Shown one piece after another: positions 1 through 7,811 of a DNA stretch of 18,365 bases; position 1 is the first letter of the stretch; each line of letters begins with the position of its first letter. The stretch is from Accumulibacter sp. (GTDB lineage: Bacteria; Pseudomonadota; Gammaproteobacteria; Burkholderiales; Rhodocyclaceae). The stretch spans positions 1 to 18,365 of the forward strand of contig JAITAJ010000181.1 of NCBI GenBank assembly GCA_031284185.1, written 5' to 3'. The translations under genes and the position numbers were made by a program. The notes below the pieces were generated by a model, which searched no databases, was not told where the DNA came from, and was given only the letters and a program-made list of their open reading frames with translations.

Positions 1-1
1 T

Positions 2-106
2 TTGAAACGCTGGCGAGGCATTGCCACCCGCTACGCCAAGAACGTGGCTTCTTTTGTGGCTGCCGTGCAGATTCGGTGCATTGCCCTATGGGCTAAAATC
101 TCGTGA
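2..106 (+). pseudogene. IS5-type transposase, C-terminal fragment (runs off the left edge)
   Basis: An open frame entering from the left edge encodes 34 residues and ends with TGA at 104-106. It begins LKRWRGIATRY and continues with AKNVASFVAAV. The KRWR-IATRY-K pattern followed by a short hydrophobic tail is the usual C-terminus of IS5-family DDE transposases, where it lies just after the last catalytic Glu. Only the tail is visible, so it is unknown whether the rest of the gene is intact outside the window. The IS end should lie a few to about 20 bases past the stop, where another truncated transposase-like frame begins on the opposite strand. The family call rests on this one motif. Confidence 0.7.
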
Positions 107-111
107 CGATA

Positions 112-189
112 CTATCTAGCATCACAGCTTTTTTTTAGTTGTTGCTGCGCATTGGAAAGTACCTCTTTCCCTCGTGGAAGCCGTGCCAT
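112..189 (-). pseudogene. Truncated N-terminus of a second transposase-like gene
   Basis: Reading leftward, an ATG at 187-189 preceded by AGGAG at good spacing opens a frame beginning MARLPRGKEVLSNAQQQLKK. It hits a stop at 112-114 after 25 residues. The basic helical start resembles N-termini of helix-turn-helix transposases of the IS630 type; this is from memory and tentative. The frame breaks where the IS5-type element on the plus strand ends, so the natural reading is that the IS5-type copy inserted into, or recombined with, this gene. The frame could be extended upstream to 306, but the strong RBS favours 189. It is probably non-functional. Confidence 0.45.
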
Positions 190-244
190 AATCACTCTCC
201 TGGTTGAGAAACAATTATAGCTAACTCTATTTGGAAATGGAATG

Positions 245-287
245 ACTTCTGCCCTCTGGCACTGCATCCTGCCCCCTGTCTTCTGAA
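245..287. repeat. Degenerate heptameric CTTCTG repeats, block A
   Basis: CTG triplets start at 249, 256, 262, 269, 276 and 283, giving spacings of 7, 6, 7, 7 and 7. The flanking bases are pyrimidine rich (CTTCTG, CCTCTG, TCCTG, CCCTG, CTTCTG). This is a short tandem array with a 7-bp unit that has partly decayed. Confidence 0.6.
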
Positions 288-312
288 CCGCGCTCGGTTT
301 TTCCATCCTACC

Positions 313-328
313 CGGCGCGACAGCGCCG
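313..328. repeat. Perfect 6-bp inverted repeat (hairpin)
   Basis: CGGCGC (313-318) and GCGCCG (323-328) are separated by GACA. The hairpin lies between the two heptamer blocks. No T-run follows, so a terminator role is not supported. Confidence 0.5.
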
Positions 329-333
329 CAAGC

Positions 334-381
334 TCATCTGTCTTCTGTCCGCTATCTTCTGTCTTCTGAAACTGTCCTCTG
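334..381. repeat. Degenerate heptameric CTTCTG repeats, block B
   Basis: CTG triplets start at 338, 345, 359, 366, 372 and 379. The 352 position is degenerate (CTA). The units read TCTTCTG with small variations. The block ends at the paired TTAAGTC motif just upstream of the protease gene. A related TCTTCCG run is found at 1978-2012. Confidence 0.6.
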
Positions 382-413
382 TTAAGTCCCCCTTAAGTCT
401 TTTTCGGTAGGAT
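382..413 (+). promoter_or_regulatory. Candidate activator site and -10 for the protease gene
   Basis: TTAAGTC occurs at 382-388 and again at 393-399, an exact direct repeat with 11 bp from start to start. TAGGAT at 408-413 resembles a -10 box and lies 8 bp after the second copy, with no recognisable -35 where one would be expected. OmpR/PhoB-family regulators typically bind direct repeats about 11 bp apart in place of the -35 element. A start site near 420 would leave a leader of about 50 nt. Confidence 0.4.
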
Positions 414-472
414 GCTTCCCGCTGCATGGATGAGCCGAACACACACACGCACGAACGCACAGGAGACAGATC

Positions 473-1918
473 ATGACAATCCAAATCTTGAAGAAAACAC
501 TGATCGTGGCCGCATTGTCGGCGGCGCTGAGCGGCGCCTATTCGGTCGCCACCCGCCAGGGATTGTGGGAAAGCCACGCGGCGACGCCATTGGTCGCGGC
601 GGTGGCCTCTCCGATCGCCAACATGACCCTGCCCGACATGAGCGAGATCGTCGCCCGCAATGGGCCGGCCGTGGTCAACATCAGCGTGTTCGGCAAGGTC
701 AGGGGACAGAATTTCGACTTCCCCGACATCGATCCGAATGATCCGTTCTACGAGTTCTTCCGCCATTTCCGGGTTCCGCAGCCGCGCGGCGAACGACAGG
801 TGCGCGGACAGGGATCAGGCTTCATCGTGCGCGAGGATGGCCTCATTCTGACCAACGCGCACGTGATCAACGAGGCCGACGAGGTCACCGTGCGCCTGAA
901 CGACAAGCGTGAGTTCAAGGCCAAGGTGCTCGGCGCCGACAAGGCCAGCGACGTGGCGGTGCTGAAGATCGAGGCGCGCAAACTGCCGGTGGTGAGAATC
1001 GGCAATTCTTCGAACACGCGCGTCGGCGAGTGGGTGCTGGCGATCGGTTCGCCCTACGGCTTCGAGAGCAGCGCGACCGCCGGCATCGTTTCGGCCAAGT
1101 CGCGCTCGCTCCCGGATGACAATTACGTGCCGTTCATCCAGACCGACGTGGCGGTCAACCCCGGCAATTCGGGCGGCCCGCTGTTCAACATGGCCGGCGA
1201 GGTGATCGGCATCAATTCGCAAATCTACAGCCGGACCGGCGGCTATCAGGGCCTGTCCTTCGCCATTCCGATCGACGTGGCGGCATCCATACAGGATCAG
1301 ATCCTCAAGTACGGCAAGGTGCAACGCGGCCGCTTGGGCGTCTCGATCCAGGAAGTCAATCAGTCGCTGGCCGAGTCGTTCGGCCTTTCCAAACCGACCG
1401 GCGCCCTGATCAGCTCGGTCGAGAAAGACAGCCCGGCGGCACAGGCCGGACTGGAACCCGGCGACGTGATCCTGTCGGTCAATGGCAAGGAAATCGAATC
1501 GTCGAGCGAATTGCCGCCGGTCATCGCCAGCATCCATCCGGGCGATTCGGCCCGGTTGCAAATCTGGCGCAAGAGCGGGAAACGCGAGATCGAGATCAAG
1601 GTCGGCAGCCTCGATTCGGGGGATACGGCCAGCGCCGACGACAAGGAGAGCGCGCCGAGCCGGCTGGGCCTGACCCTGCGGCCGCTGCGACCGGATGAAA
1701 ACCGCCGGCTCGACGGCAAGGCCGGCCTTCTGGTCGAGAACGCTTCCGGCTCGGCGGCGCGCGCCGGCATCCGCGCGGGCGACATCGTGCTGTCGGTCAA
1801 CGGCGAGCCGGTCAGATCGACCGAACAGTTCCTGACGCTGGTGGCGAAGGCGTCGAAACGGGTCGCTCTGCTGATCCAGCGCGGCGAGGCGACATTGTTC
1901 GTTCCCGTCGACCGCTGA
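473..1918 (+). CDS. Do-family periplasmic serine protease (DegP/DegQ-like)
   Basis: This 481-aa protein is probably an envelope quality-control protease that degrades or chaperones misfolded periplasmic proteins. Residues 8-26 form a signal or anchor segment (ILKKTLIVAALSAALSGAYS region). The trypsin-like domain spans about 55-275 with the full triad: His130 in TNAHV, Asp160 in SDVAVLK and Ser233 in NPGNSGGP. Two PDZ domains follow (about 285-378 and 398-475), each with the G-x-x-x-GD-x-I/V-L-SVNG signature (GLEPGDVILSVNG and GIRAGDIVLSVNG). The length and layout match DegP/DegQ. ATG at 473 is preceded by AGGAG at 462-466. The gene is apparently monocistronic and converges with HK1. It may be controlled through the paired motif at 382-399. 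DegP versus DegQ cannot be decided from sequence alone. Confidence 0.93.
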   Translation: MTIQILKKTLIVAALSAALSGAYSVATRQGLWESHAATPLVAAVASPIANMTLPDMSEIVARNGPAVVNISVFGKVRGQNFDFPDIDPNDPFYEFFRHFRVPQPRGERQVRGQGSGFIVREDGLILTNAHVINEADEVTVRLNDKREFKAKVLGADKASDVAVLKIEARKLPVVRIGNSSNTRVGEWVLAIGSPYGFESSATAGIVSAKSRSLPDDNYVPFIQTDVAVNPGNSGGPLFNMAGEVIGINSQIYSRTGGYQGLSFAIPIDVAASIQDQILKYGKVQRGRLGVSIQEVNQSLAESFGLSKPTGALISSVEKDSPAAQAGLEPGDVILSVNGKEIESSSELPPVIASIHPGDSARLQIWRKSGKREIEIKVGSLDSGDTASADDKESAPSRLGLTLRPLRPDENRRLDGKAGLLVENASGSAARAGIRAGDIVLSVNGEPVRSTEQFLTLVAKASKRVALLIQRGEATLFVPVDR

Positions 1919-1945
1919 CCGGGCGCTCCGAGGCCGGTCAGCCGC

Positions 1946-1972
1946 GTCGGGCGGCGTAAAGCGCCGCCCGAC
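1946..1972. terminator. Perfect 11-bp GC-rich hairpin between convergent genes
   Basis: GTCGGGCGGCG (1946-1956), loop TAAAG, then CGCCGCCCGAC (1962-1972). It sits between the stop codons of the plus-strand protease and the minus-strand kinase HK1, so it could end or protect both transcripts. No T-run follows in either direction, so a classical intrinsic terminator is not fully supported. Confidence 0.5.
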
Positions 1973-1988
1973 TCGCGCCGTCTCCCGT

Positions 1989-4900
1989 CTATCTTCCGTC
2001 TTCCGATTCCTGATCCCCGGCCATCAGATCGGTGAGAATTTCCAGCGCCGCGTCGAATTCGGACATCAATATCTGGTCGGAGATCCGTTCCAGGGCTTCT
2101 TCCATCCGCGCGTCCAGCGGGGTTCGATTCAGTTCTTTCAACAGCCGGTCGATGACGCCCACGTGTTCCGTCTTCAGCGCTTCGGCCAGATCCCGCAGCA
2201 ACTGGGCATGACCAGCGGCCGAGGGCGCGGCGGCGGCGGTGGCCTTGTCCTCCGCGCCGGTCGTCAGCGCCACGCGGATGGCGTCGACCAGCTCCGTGAG
2301 ACGCCCCACGAAGGTGGGCAGCGCGTTTCCGATGAAGGCGCTGTCCTTGTCTCTCCCCGCGGCTTCGAGCCGGGCCGCCTTCGTCGACATTTCCGCCGCT
2401 CCGATGCTGGCCAGGGCGCTCTTCAAGGCGTGTACCTGCGTGGTGAACAGGGACAGCCCGGCTTCTTCCGGCAGCGTTTGCAGCAGGGGGAGGCGTTTTT
2501 CCGCGTCCTTGCAGAACATGGAAAGCACTTGCTTGTAGAACGCCGCCGAGTCGCCGGTCATGGCGACGCCATGCTTTGCGTCGAGACCGGAAATTTCCAG
2601 CCCCGCCAGACTGCCCAGAGGGGATTTCTGCGCGGATGAGGGCTTGGCGTCGACCTTGAGCAGTTTGTCCTTGGGGAGCCATCGCTCGATTATCTCGTCC
2701 AGCTTGGATATGTCGATGGGCTTGGCGAGAAAATCGTCGAAGCCCTGGGCCAGAAACATTTCCTTTATTCCCGATATGGCGTTTGCGGTCAACGCGACGA
2801 TGGGAACCGGCCTTTTCCAGCTCGCCTCTCCTTGCTCTCTTTCCCATTCCCGTATCGATGCCGTGACTTCCACGCCGTCCATTCCGGGCATCATGTGATC
2901 CATGAACACGATGTCGTATTGATTGCGCTTGACGAGTTCCACGGCCTTGGCGCCGCTCAGGCAGGTGTCTACGTTCGTCTTGTACGGCGCGATGAGTCCT
3001 TCCACCACTTTCAGGTTCGTCGCTATGTCGTCCACCACCAGAAGCCGCGCGTCCGGGGCGATGAACCGGGTTCCGCTGAAATGGATGTTTTCCCCGTAGT
3101 TCCGGTGATCCGGCATACCGTTGAGCACGTCGGCGATCGACAGGGATTGCACCGGCAGGGAGACGAAGCGGACGTTGGGCACGTGGGCCTCGTCCCCCCG
3201 GTCGATCATCAGCGCCAGAGGCGGCGGCTTTTTGCCGGGCTGCTCCTTCTCCAGTTGCTCCATGATCGGCTTGACCGTGTCATAGAGGCCGTAGCCGGTG
3301 AAGACGAAGTACCAGTCCTCTTCCCGGATGGCCTGGTTGAACTCTTCGATGGTCGTCACGAGCTGGAAGGGAACGCCCATGCTTTCCAGGGACCAGGCCA
3401 CCGACTTCGCGTGGACCACCCGCGCGTCGAAGATCAGCGTTTTTTTCTTGTCGGCGTCATCCACCACGGCAAACGGCATGTCCTGCCCGATTTCCTGGGG
3501 AATGGTCACGGTGAAGATGCTGCCCCTGCCGTATTCGCTCTCCACGGAAATGTCCCCGCCCATCGCCGCGCAGAGCCGTTTGGTGATGGCCAGCCCCAGC
3601 CCCGTCCCCTCGATGCTTCGGTTCCGCTTCACGTCTACCTGGACGAATTCGCCAAAGAGTTTTTCCTGATCCTCGCTCTTTATCCCGATTCCCGAATCTT
3701 CCACGACCAGACGCAGGATGACCTTGTTGTCCTCCCTGATCTCCTGGGTGATGGTCACGCTGATGAATCCCTTTTCCGTGTATTTCACCGCGTTGCTCAG
3801 AAGGTTGAGGAGGATCTGCCGGAGGCGCACTTCGTCGCCTATGAGCACGTTGAGGATGGAGGCGTCGATGTTGGTGTAGAAGCGGATGGGCTTTTCCATG
3901 ATCCGCATCCGGACGATGTTCACCACGTCGTTGACCAGGGAGGAAAGGTAGTAGGTGACGGGGATGAGTTTGAGACGGCCCGCCTCGATCTTGGAGAAGT
4001 CGAGCAAGTTGTTGATTATCGAGAGCAGGCTCGCCGAGGCCCGCTTGATGTCCTTGACGTATCCTTCGGACTCTTCGTCGAGTTTCTGTCGCAGGAGCAG
4101 TTCCGACATGCCGCTGATGGTGTTCATGGGCGTGCGGATTTCATGGCTCATGCTGGCCAGGAAATTGCTTTTGGCGTTGTTGGCCTCGTCGGCCGCTTCC
4201 TTGAGTTCCACGAGCCGCTTGTTCTGGGCTTCTATCAGACGGTCTCTCGTCTTGCGCGTCTTTTCCGTGATGAACGGCATGAAGAAGACCATGACGTAGG
4301 CCACCACGATGCGAACCGCTATTTCCATCGGGTAGTTGAAACGGGATATGCCGGGGATGAAGAGTTCGATACAGACCACGGTGAACAGCACTACCGACAG
4401 GGTGGCGCCGCAGGTCATCCCCAGGAGCGTGATGGCGTACATGGGGAAGAGGTAGATGAACACGAAGTTGTAGCCCTGGTAGTCTCCGTTCCAGATCAGC
4501 GACGCGCAGAGCGACCCGTAGGCCGACACGCTGATCAAGGCCGGAACGATCTGGGGTATCCGGGTTCGGGCCATAATGAAGACGATCACGCAGATCGCGC
4601 CCGTGGTGCCGCATATGATCATGTCGACATAGGAGTCGCTCGCGAAATTCCAGACCGAGAACACGACGAGAAGCAGAAAGCCGCAGAGACTGACCGAGTT
4701 CAGAAGCACGTAACGGATCAGATAGTCGGACATGCCGAATTTGCTCTGCGCCGAGTATTTCCCCGAGGTGGCGACGTCGATCAGCCAATCGAGCAGGATG
4801 TTCGCGCTCCCCGCGCTTCCCGCGCTGACACGGCTCTTTCCGAGGAGAATGGCGGCGCGTCCGCCGGGTTCGACGAATCGGGATTCGTCCCTTGCGCTGG

Positions 4901-5618
4901 TTCTGTACCAATAGAGGAGCAAATCGGATATCCCGCATATCACCAGGATCGTCAGGGCGCAAATCTGGAGGATCATGATGTTCCGGGCGTCGCGCCGCTG
5001 CGCGACGATCGCTTCGTCGCTCACGTCCACCCCGGCGGCGGAGTAGACCTCGCCGTCGCTCGAATAGACCGGGGCGGTCGCGGAAATCAGCCCCTTCCCG
5101 CCGGCGGGATGGGAACCCACCCCCGAAACCCAGGTTCCGCCGTCAAGGACGATCGGCGCGGCAATGGCGGCCACCGGGTTTTCTTCGTTGTCGATGTCGA
5201 GGAATACGTCGGGGGTGTGCCTGTCTTCCGGGCCGGTGCCGCTGCCGATGATGTATTGAATCCTGCCGTCGCCGTAATCCCGCCAGTAGTAGACGTAGAG
5301 GACGCCGTATTCCCGGGCGAAGCGGGCGAGCCGTTCCTTGATGTCCCGGTACTCTTGGGAATTCACGTCCTCGATGCTGTGAAACCTGTCCAGTTCCTCC
5401 GCGCTCACCAGATTTGCCGCCGCCTTGGCCGTGGCCAGCAGGTGATCCTGGATGACCGTGCGGGTCAGCCTCACGTAATGGTTTTCCCGGATGTTCTCGT
5501 ATACGGTACCCAGCAGAATCAGGAGGGCGGATACGAAAAAAAGGCCAATGGCAAGCCGCCTCATGGAAGTCTGGAGAGTGCCGTCATCGGCATTATTCTT
5601 GGACAGCCTTCTCAACAT
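1989..5618 (-). CDS. Membrane hybrid sensor histidine kinase with HPt (HK1)
   Basis: 1209 aa. There is a TM helix at 21-40 and an extracytoplasmic PAS/Cache-like region at 41-211 (the YVYYWRDYGDGRIQYIIG stretch and the later SAAGVDVSDE are typical). A second TM lies at 213-236, then a block of about six TM helices at 302-450. The cytoplasmic kinase follows: HisKA with His492 in SHEIRTPMN, ATPase N-box Asn609, DSGIGI 641-646 and GTGLGL 671-676. A degenerate receiver (about 726-835) has FVFTGYG where the phospho-Asp strand should be. A canonical receiver follows (Asp863/864, phospho-Asp907, Thr944, Lys966), then an HPt (His1063 in HALKSA) and a helical C-terminal module (1135-1200). The ATG at 5618 has AGGAG 10 nt upstream. 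HK2 lies 66 bp upstream, so the two are probably co-transcribed. The signal sensed is unknown. Confidence 0.9.
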   Translation of the reverse strand: MLRRLSKNNADDGTLQTSMRRLAIGLFFVSALLILLGTVYENIRENHYVRLTRTVIQDHLLATAKAAANLVSAEELDRFHSIEDVNSQEYRDIKERLARFAREYGVLYVYYWRDYGDGRIQYIIGSGTGPEDRHTPDVFLDIDNEENPVAAIAAPIVLDGGTWVSGVGSHPAGGKGLISATAPVYSSDGEVYSAAGVDVSDEAIVAQRRDARNIMILQICALTILVICGISDLLLYWYRTSARDESRFVEPGGRAAILLGKSRVSAGSAGSANILLDWLIDVATSGKYSAQSKFGMSDYLIRYVLLNSVSLCGFLLLVVFSVWNFASDSYVDMIICGTTGAICVIVFIMARTRIPQIVPALISVSAYGSLCASLIWNGDYQGYNFVFIYLFPMYAITLLGMTCGATLSVVLFTVVCIELFIPGISRFNYPMEIAVRIVVAYVMVFFMPFITEKTRKTRDRLIEAQNKRLVELKEAADEANNAKSNFLASMSHEIRTPMNTISGMSELLLRQKLDEESEGYVKDIKRASASLLSIINNLLDFSKIEAGRLKLIPVTYYLSSLVNDVVNIVRMRIMEKPIRFYTNIDASILNVLIGDEVRLRQILLNLLSNAVKYTEKGFISVTITQEIREDNKVILRLVVEDSGIGIKSEDQEKLFGEFVQVDVKRNRSIEGTGLGLAITKRLCAAMGGDISVESEYGRGSIFTVTIPQEIGQDMPFAVVDDADKKKTLIFDARVVHAKSVAWSLESMGVPFQLVTTIEEFNQAIREEDWYFVFTGYGLYDTVKPIMEQLEKEQPGKKPPPLALMIDRGDEAHVPNVRFVSLPVQSLSIADVLNGMPDHRNYGENIHFSGTRFIAPDARLLVVDDIATNLKVVEGLIAPYKTNVDTCLSGAKAVELVKRNQYDIVFMDHMMPGMDGVEVTASIREWEREQGEASWKRPVPIVALTANAISGIKEMFLAQGFDDFLAKPIDISKLDEIIERWLPKDKLLKVDAKPSSAQKSPLGSLAGLEISGLDAKHGVAMTGDSAAFYKQVLSMFCKDAEKRLPLLQTLPEEAGLSLFTTQVHALKSALASIGAAEMSTKAARLEAAGRDKDSAFIGNALPTFVGRLTELVDAIRVALTTGAEDKATAAAAPSAAGHAQLLRDLAEALKTEHVGVIDRLLKELNRTPLDARMEEALERISDQILMSEFDAALEILTDLMAGDQESEDGR

Positions 5619-5684
5619 GATCTATATGCTCCTCTCGGCGAGTTTACGCATCACTCCGGCAAGCCGTCGGCCTGTTTGCCGCCG

Positions 5685-7793
5685 CTATGTCTCCAGTAGA
5701 CCGTCGATGATATTTCCGGCTTCGTCAAAGTCAGAAACCAGAATGCAATCCGCCGCCCTGGAAAAAGCCTGGGCAAGTTCGCCGTCCACCTGTGAGCCGA
5801 TGAGCTCGTCGAGCAATTCGTCCATCGCTCGGATACTTCGGGATTCCAATGCTTCTTTCAAGCGAAACAGGATCGTCCTGTCGAAGACAGGCGCGTCTGC
5901 GCCATTCCCGCTTTCCACGTCGTCCGCTTTTTTGGCAAGCGCCTTGCCGATGCGACCGGTCAGATCGGTGAGACTCTTGCGAAACCCGCCGATCCGTTCC
6001 CTGATGATCGCCATGTCGCCTTTTTTTCCCGCCGCTTCCAGGCGGGCCGCTTCCGCCGACAGCGCCTCGGCGCCGATACTCGCCGAGGCGGACTTGAGCG
6101 CATGAATCTGGGTGATGAAATTCTTCGTGTTCTTTTCCGCGTACTCGATGCTCAGGAATTCCACTCCCACTTCCACGTCGCGGCAATACAGCCTGAGAAC
6201 CTTCCGGTACATGGCCTCCGTTCCACCGACCATCGCCACGCCCCTCATGACGTCGAGTCCGGCGATCCTGATGGAACACATTTTCGCCAGGCTACCCTGT
6301 TCCGTAGGCTCGCGCCACATCTCGACGGGGACCCATTTTTCGACGAGTTCGTTCAGCGCCCGGATTTCAATGGGTTTGGGCAGGAAATCGTTGAAGCCGT
6401 TTTGCAGAAACATCGCCTTCATGCCGGAGACGGCGTTGGCGGTGAGCGCCACGATGGGCAGATCCTTGAATCGCTCGCCCATGCCGCGGATGGCCTTCGT
6501 CGCCTCCACGCCATCCATGCCGGGCATCATGTGGTCCATGAGCACCAGACCGTAATGGTTTCTCTCGACCAGCGCAAGGGCGTCCGCGCCACTCTTGCAC
6601 GTGTCGATCTTCATTCCGTAGGGGGCAAGCAGCCCTTCGACCACTTTCAGGTTCGTCGCGTTGTCGTCTACGATCAGCACGCGAAAATCCGGCGCGGAAA
6701 ACCGGATGCTGCCCGCATCGGAACGGAAAGTGGCCTCGTCTTCCAGCGGCCCCATGGAACCGCCTTCCGCGACGCTCTGCGAGAGGGTCGCCGTGAACTT
6801 CGACCCCACCCGGTATTCGCTTTCGACGGTAATGTCGCCACCCAGCGCGCGGCAGATCGTCCGGGCGATCGACAGGCCAAGCCCGGCGCCCTCGATGTAT
6901 CGGGTGTATTGGCCGTCGATTCTGTTGAAATCGCCGAAAAGATACACGATGTCCTTCTGCTCTATCCCGATCCCGCTGTCGGAAATCTCGAACCGGAGCA
7001 GCACGGTGCCATCGTCCCTCGGCTCGTGCCGGACCACGAACCTGACGAAACCTTCTTCCGTGTACTTGACGGCGTTCGAGAGGAGGTTGAGCAGAACCTG
7101 GCGCACCTTGACCTCGTCGCCGATCATGTAAGCGGGAATGGACTCGTCGAGATCGGTCTCGAACCGGATCGGCTTGTCGCCGATGCGAATCCGAATGATC
7201 GTGAGCACGTCGTTCAGGAGGGAGGCGGTCTCGTAGCGGAGGTTCGCTATCTCCAGTCTGCCGGAATTGATCCTGGAAAAATCCAGAATCTCGTTGATGA
7301 TGGGAAGCAGACTCACGGCGGCCCGCTTGATGTCCTTTATGTAGGCCAGTCCGCTCAGCCGGCCCCATTCCCGCTCCGCCAGTTCGCTCATGCCGATGAT
7401 GGCGCCCATGGGGGTGCGTATCTCATGGCTCATGTGCGCGAGGAAGGATGTCTTGCCCTTGCTTTCGGCTTCGGCCTTCAACCTCGCCTCGTTCGTGTCC
7501 TCGGCGCTCCCGATGAGCTCGTCGATGTCCTTGCTCATCTCGACGGTCTCGGCGTCCAGAGTGCCCATCCGCTCGAAAATGGCCACGGCCGCCAGCGCGC
7601 TGTCGCGCGACATTCTCGCCAGCTCCGGCATCTGCGGAGTTCGCGCGTCACTTTCGGTGAGGCGGCTCAGGACCTCGGTGGCGTTCTTCAGCCGTCTGGC
7701 CGCTTCCCGAAGCCCGGCGATGGAGGCGGCGTGATCGATCACTTTCGTGACCAATGCAAGCAGCATCGCGTCGGTGTGTTCCCCCATGTCCAT
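5685..7793 (-). CDS. Soluble hybrid histidine kinase with receiver and HPt (HK2)
   Basis: 702 aa from ATG 7793; a TTG at 7796 is also possible. GGGGC at 7801-7805 is the likely RBS. No membrane segment or recognised sensor domain is visible. Residues 1-115 are helical, probably a coiled coil. HisKA has His123 in SHEIRTPMG; ATPase has Asn240, DSGIGI and GAGLGL. The linker after the ATPase is short and lacks the pseudo-receiver of HK1 and HK3. One canonical receiver follows (VDD, phospho-Asp420 in MDHMMPG, Thr451, Lys473), then an HPt (His564 in HALKSA) and a C-terminal helical module (about 640-700). The start lies 18 nt from the stop of the 197-aa gene, implying tight co-expression. With no sensor of its own, it probably takes its input from a partner protein, the neighbour being the obvious candidate. 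Confidence 0.88.
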   Translation of the reverse strand: MDMGEHTDAMLLALVTKVIDHAASIAGLREAARRLKNATEVLSRLTESDARTPQMPELARMSRDSALAAVAIFERMGTLDAETVEMSKDIDELIGSAEDTNEARLKAEAESKGKTSFLAHMSHEIRTPMGAIIGMSELAEREWGRLSGLAYIKDIKRAAVSLLPIINEILDFSRINSGRLEIANLRYETASLLNDVLTIIRIRIGDKPIRFETDLDESIPAYMIGDEVKVRQVLLNLLSNAVKYTEEGFVRFVVRHEPRDDGTVLLRFEISDSGIGIEQKDIVYLFGDFNRIDGQYTRYIEGAGLGLSIARTICRALGGDITVESEYRVGSKFTATLSQSVAEGGSMGPLEDEATFRSDAGSIRFSAPDFRVLIVDDNATNLKVVEGLLAPYGMKIDTCKSGADALALVERNHYGLVLMDHMMPGMDGVEATKAIRGMGERFKDLPIVALTANAVSGMKAMFLQNGFNDFLPKPIEIRALNELVEKWVPVEMWREPTEQGSLAKMCSIRIAGLDVMRGVAMVGGTEAMYRKVLRLYCRDVEVGVEFLSIEYAEKNTKNFITQIHALKSASASIGAEALSAEAARLEAAGKKGDMAIIRERIGGFRKSLTDLTGRIGKALAKKADDVESGNGADAPVFDRTILFRLKEALESRSIRAMDELLDELIGSQVDGELAQAFSRAADCILVSDFDEAGNIIDGLLET

Positions 7794-7811
7794 CAAACGC
7801 GCCCCGACCCT

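Larger units (their letters stand above)
190..472. other. Intergenic segment upstream of the protease gene
   Basis: No credible gene. From the left it holds the 5' flank and possibly the terminus of the truncated transposase-like gene (190 to about 244), heptameric repeat block A (245-287), a 6-bp hairpin (313-328), heptameric block B (334-381), a paired TTAAGTC motif (382-399), a possible -10 (408-413) and the protease leader with its RBS at 462-466. Confidence 0.6.

Noticed and set aside
245..381. Heptamer blocks considered as a CRISPR array
   Set aside because: The units are about 7 bp with no unique spacers of 25-40 bp, and no cas gene is present.
2832..5699. Long plus-strand open frame (955 codons) antisense to HK1
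   Set aside because: It has the same composition artefact: HK1 has complete kinase motifs on the other strand, while this frame shows no recognisable motif.
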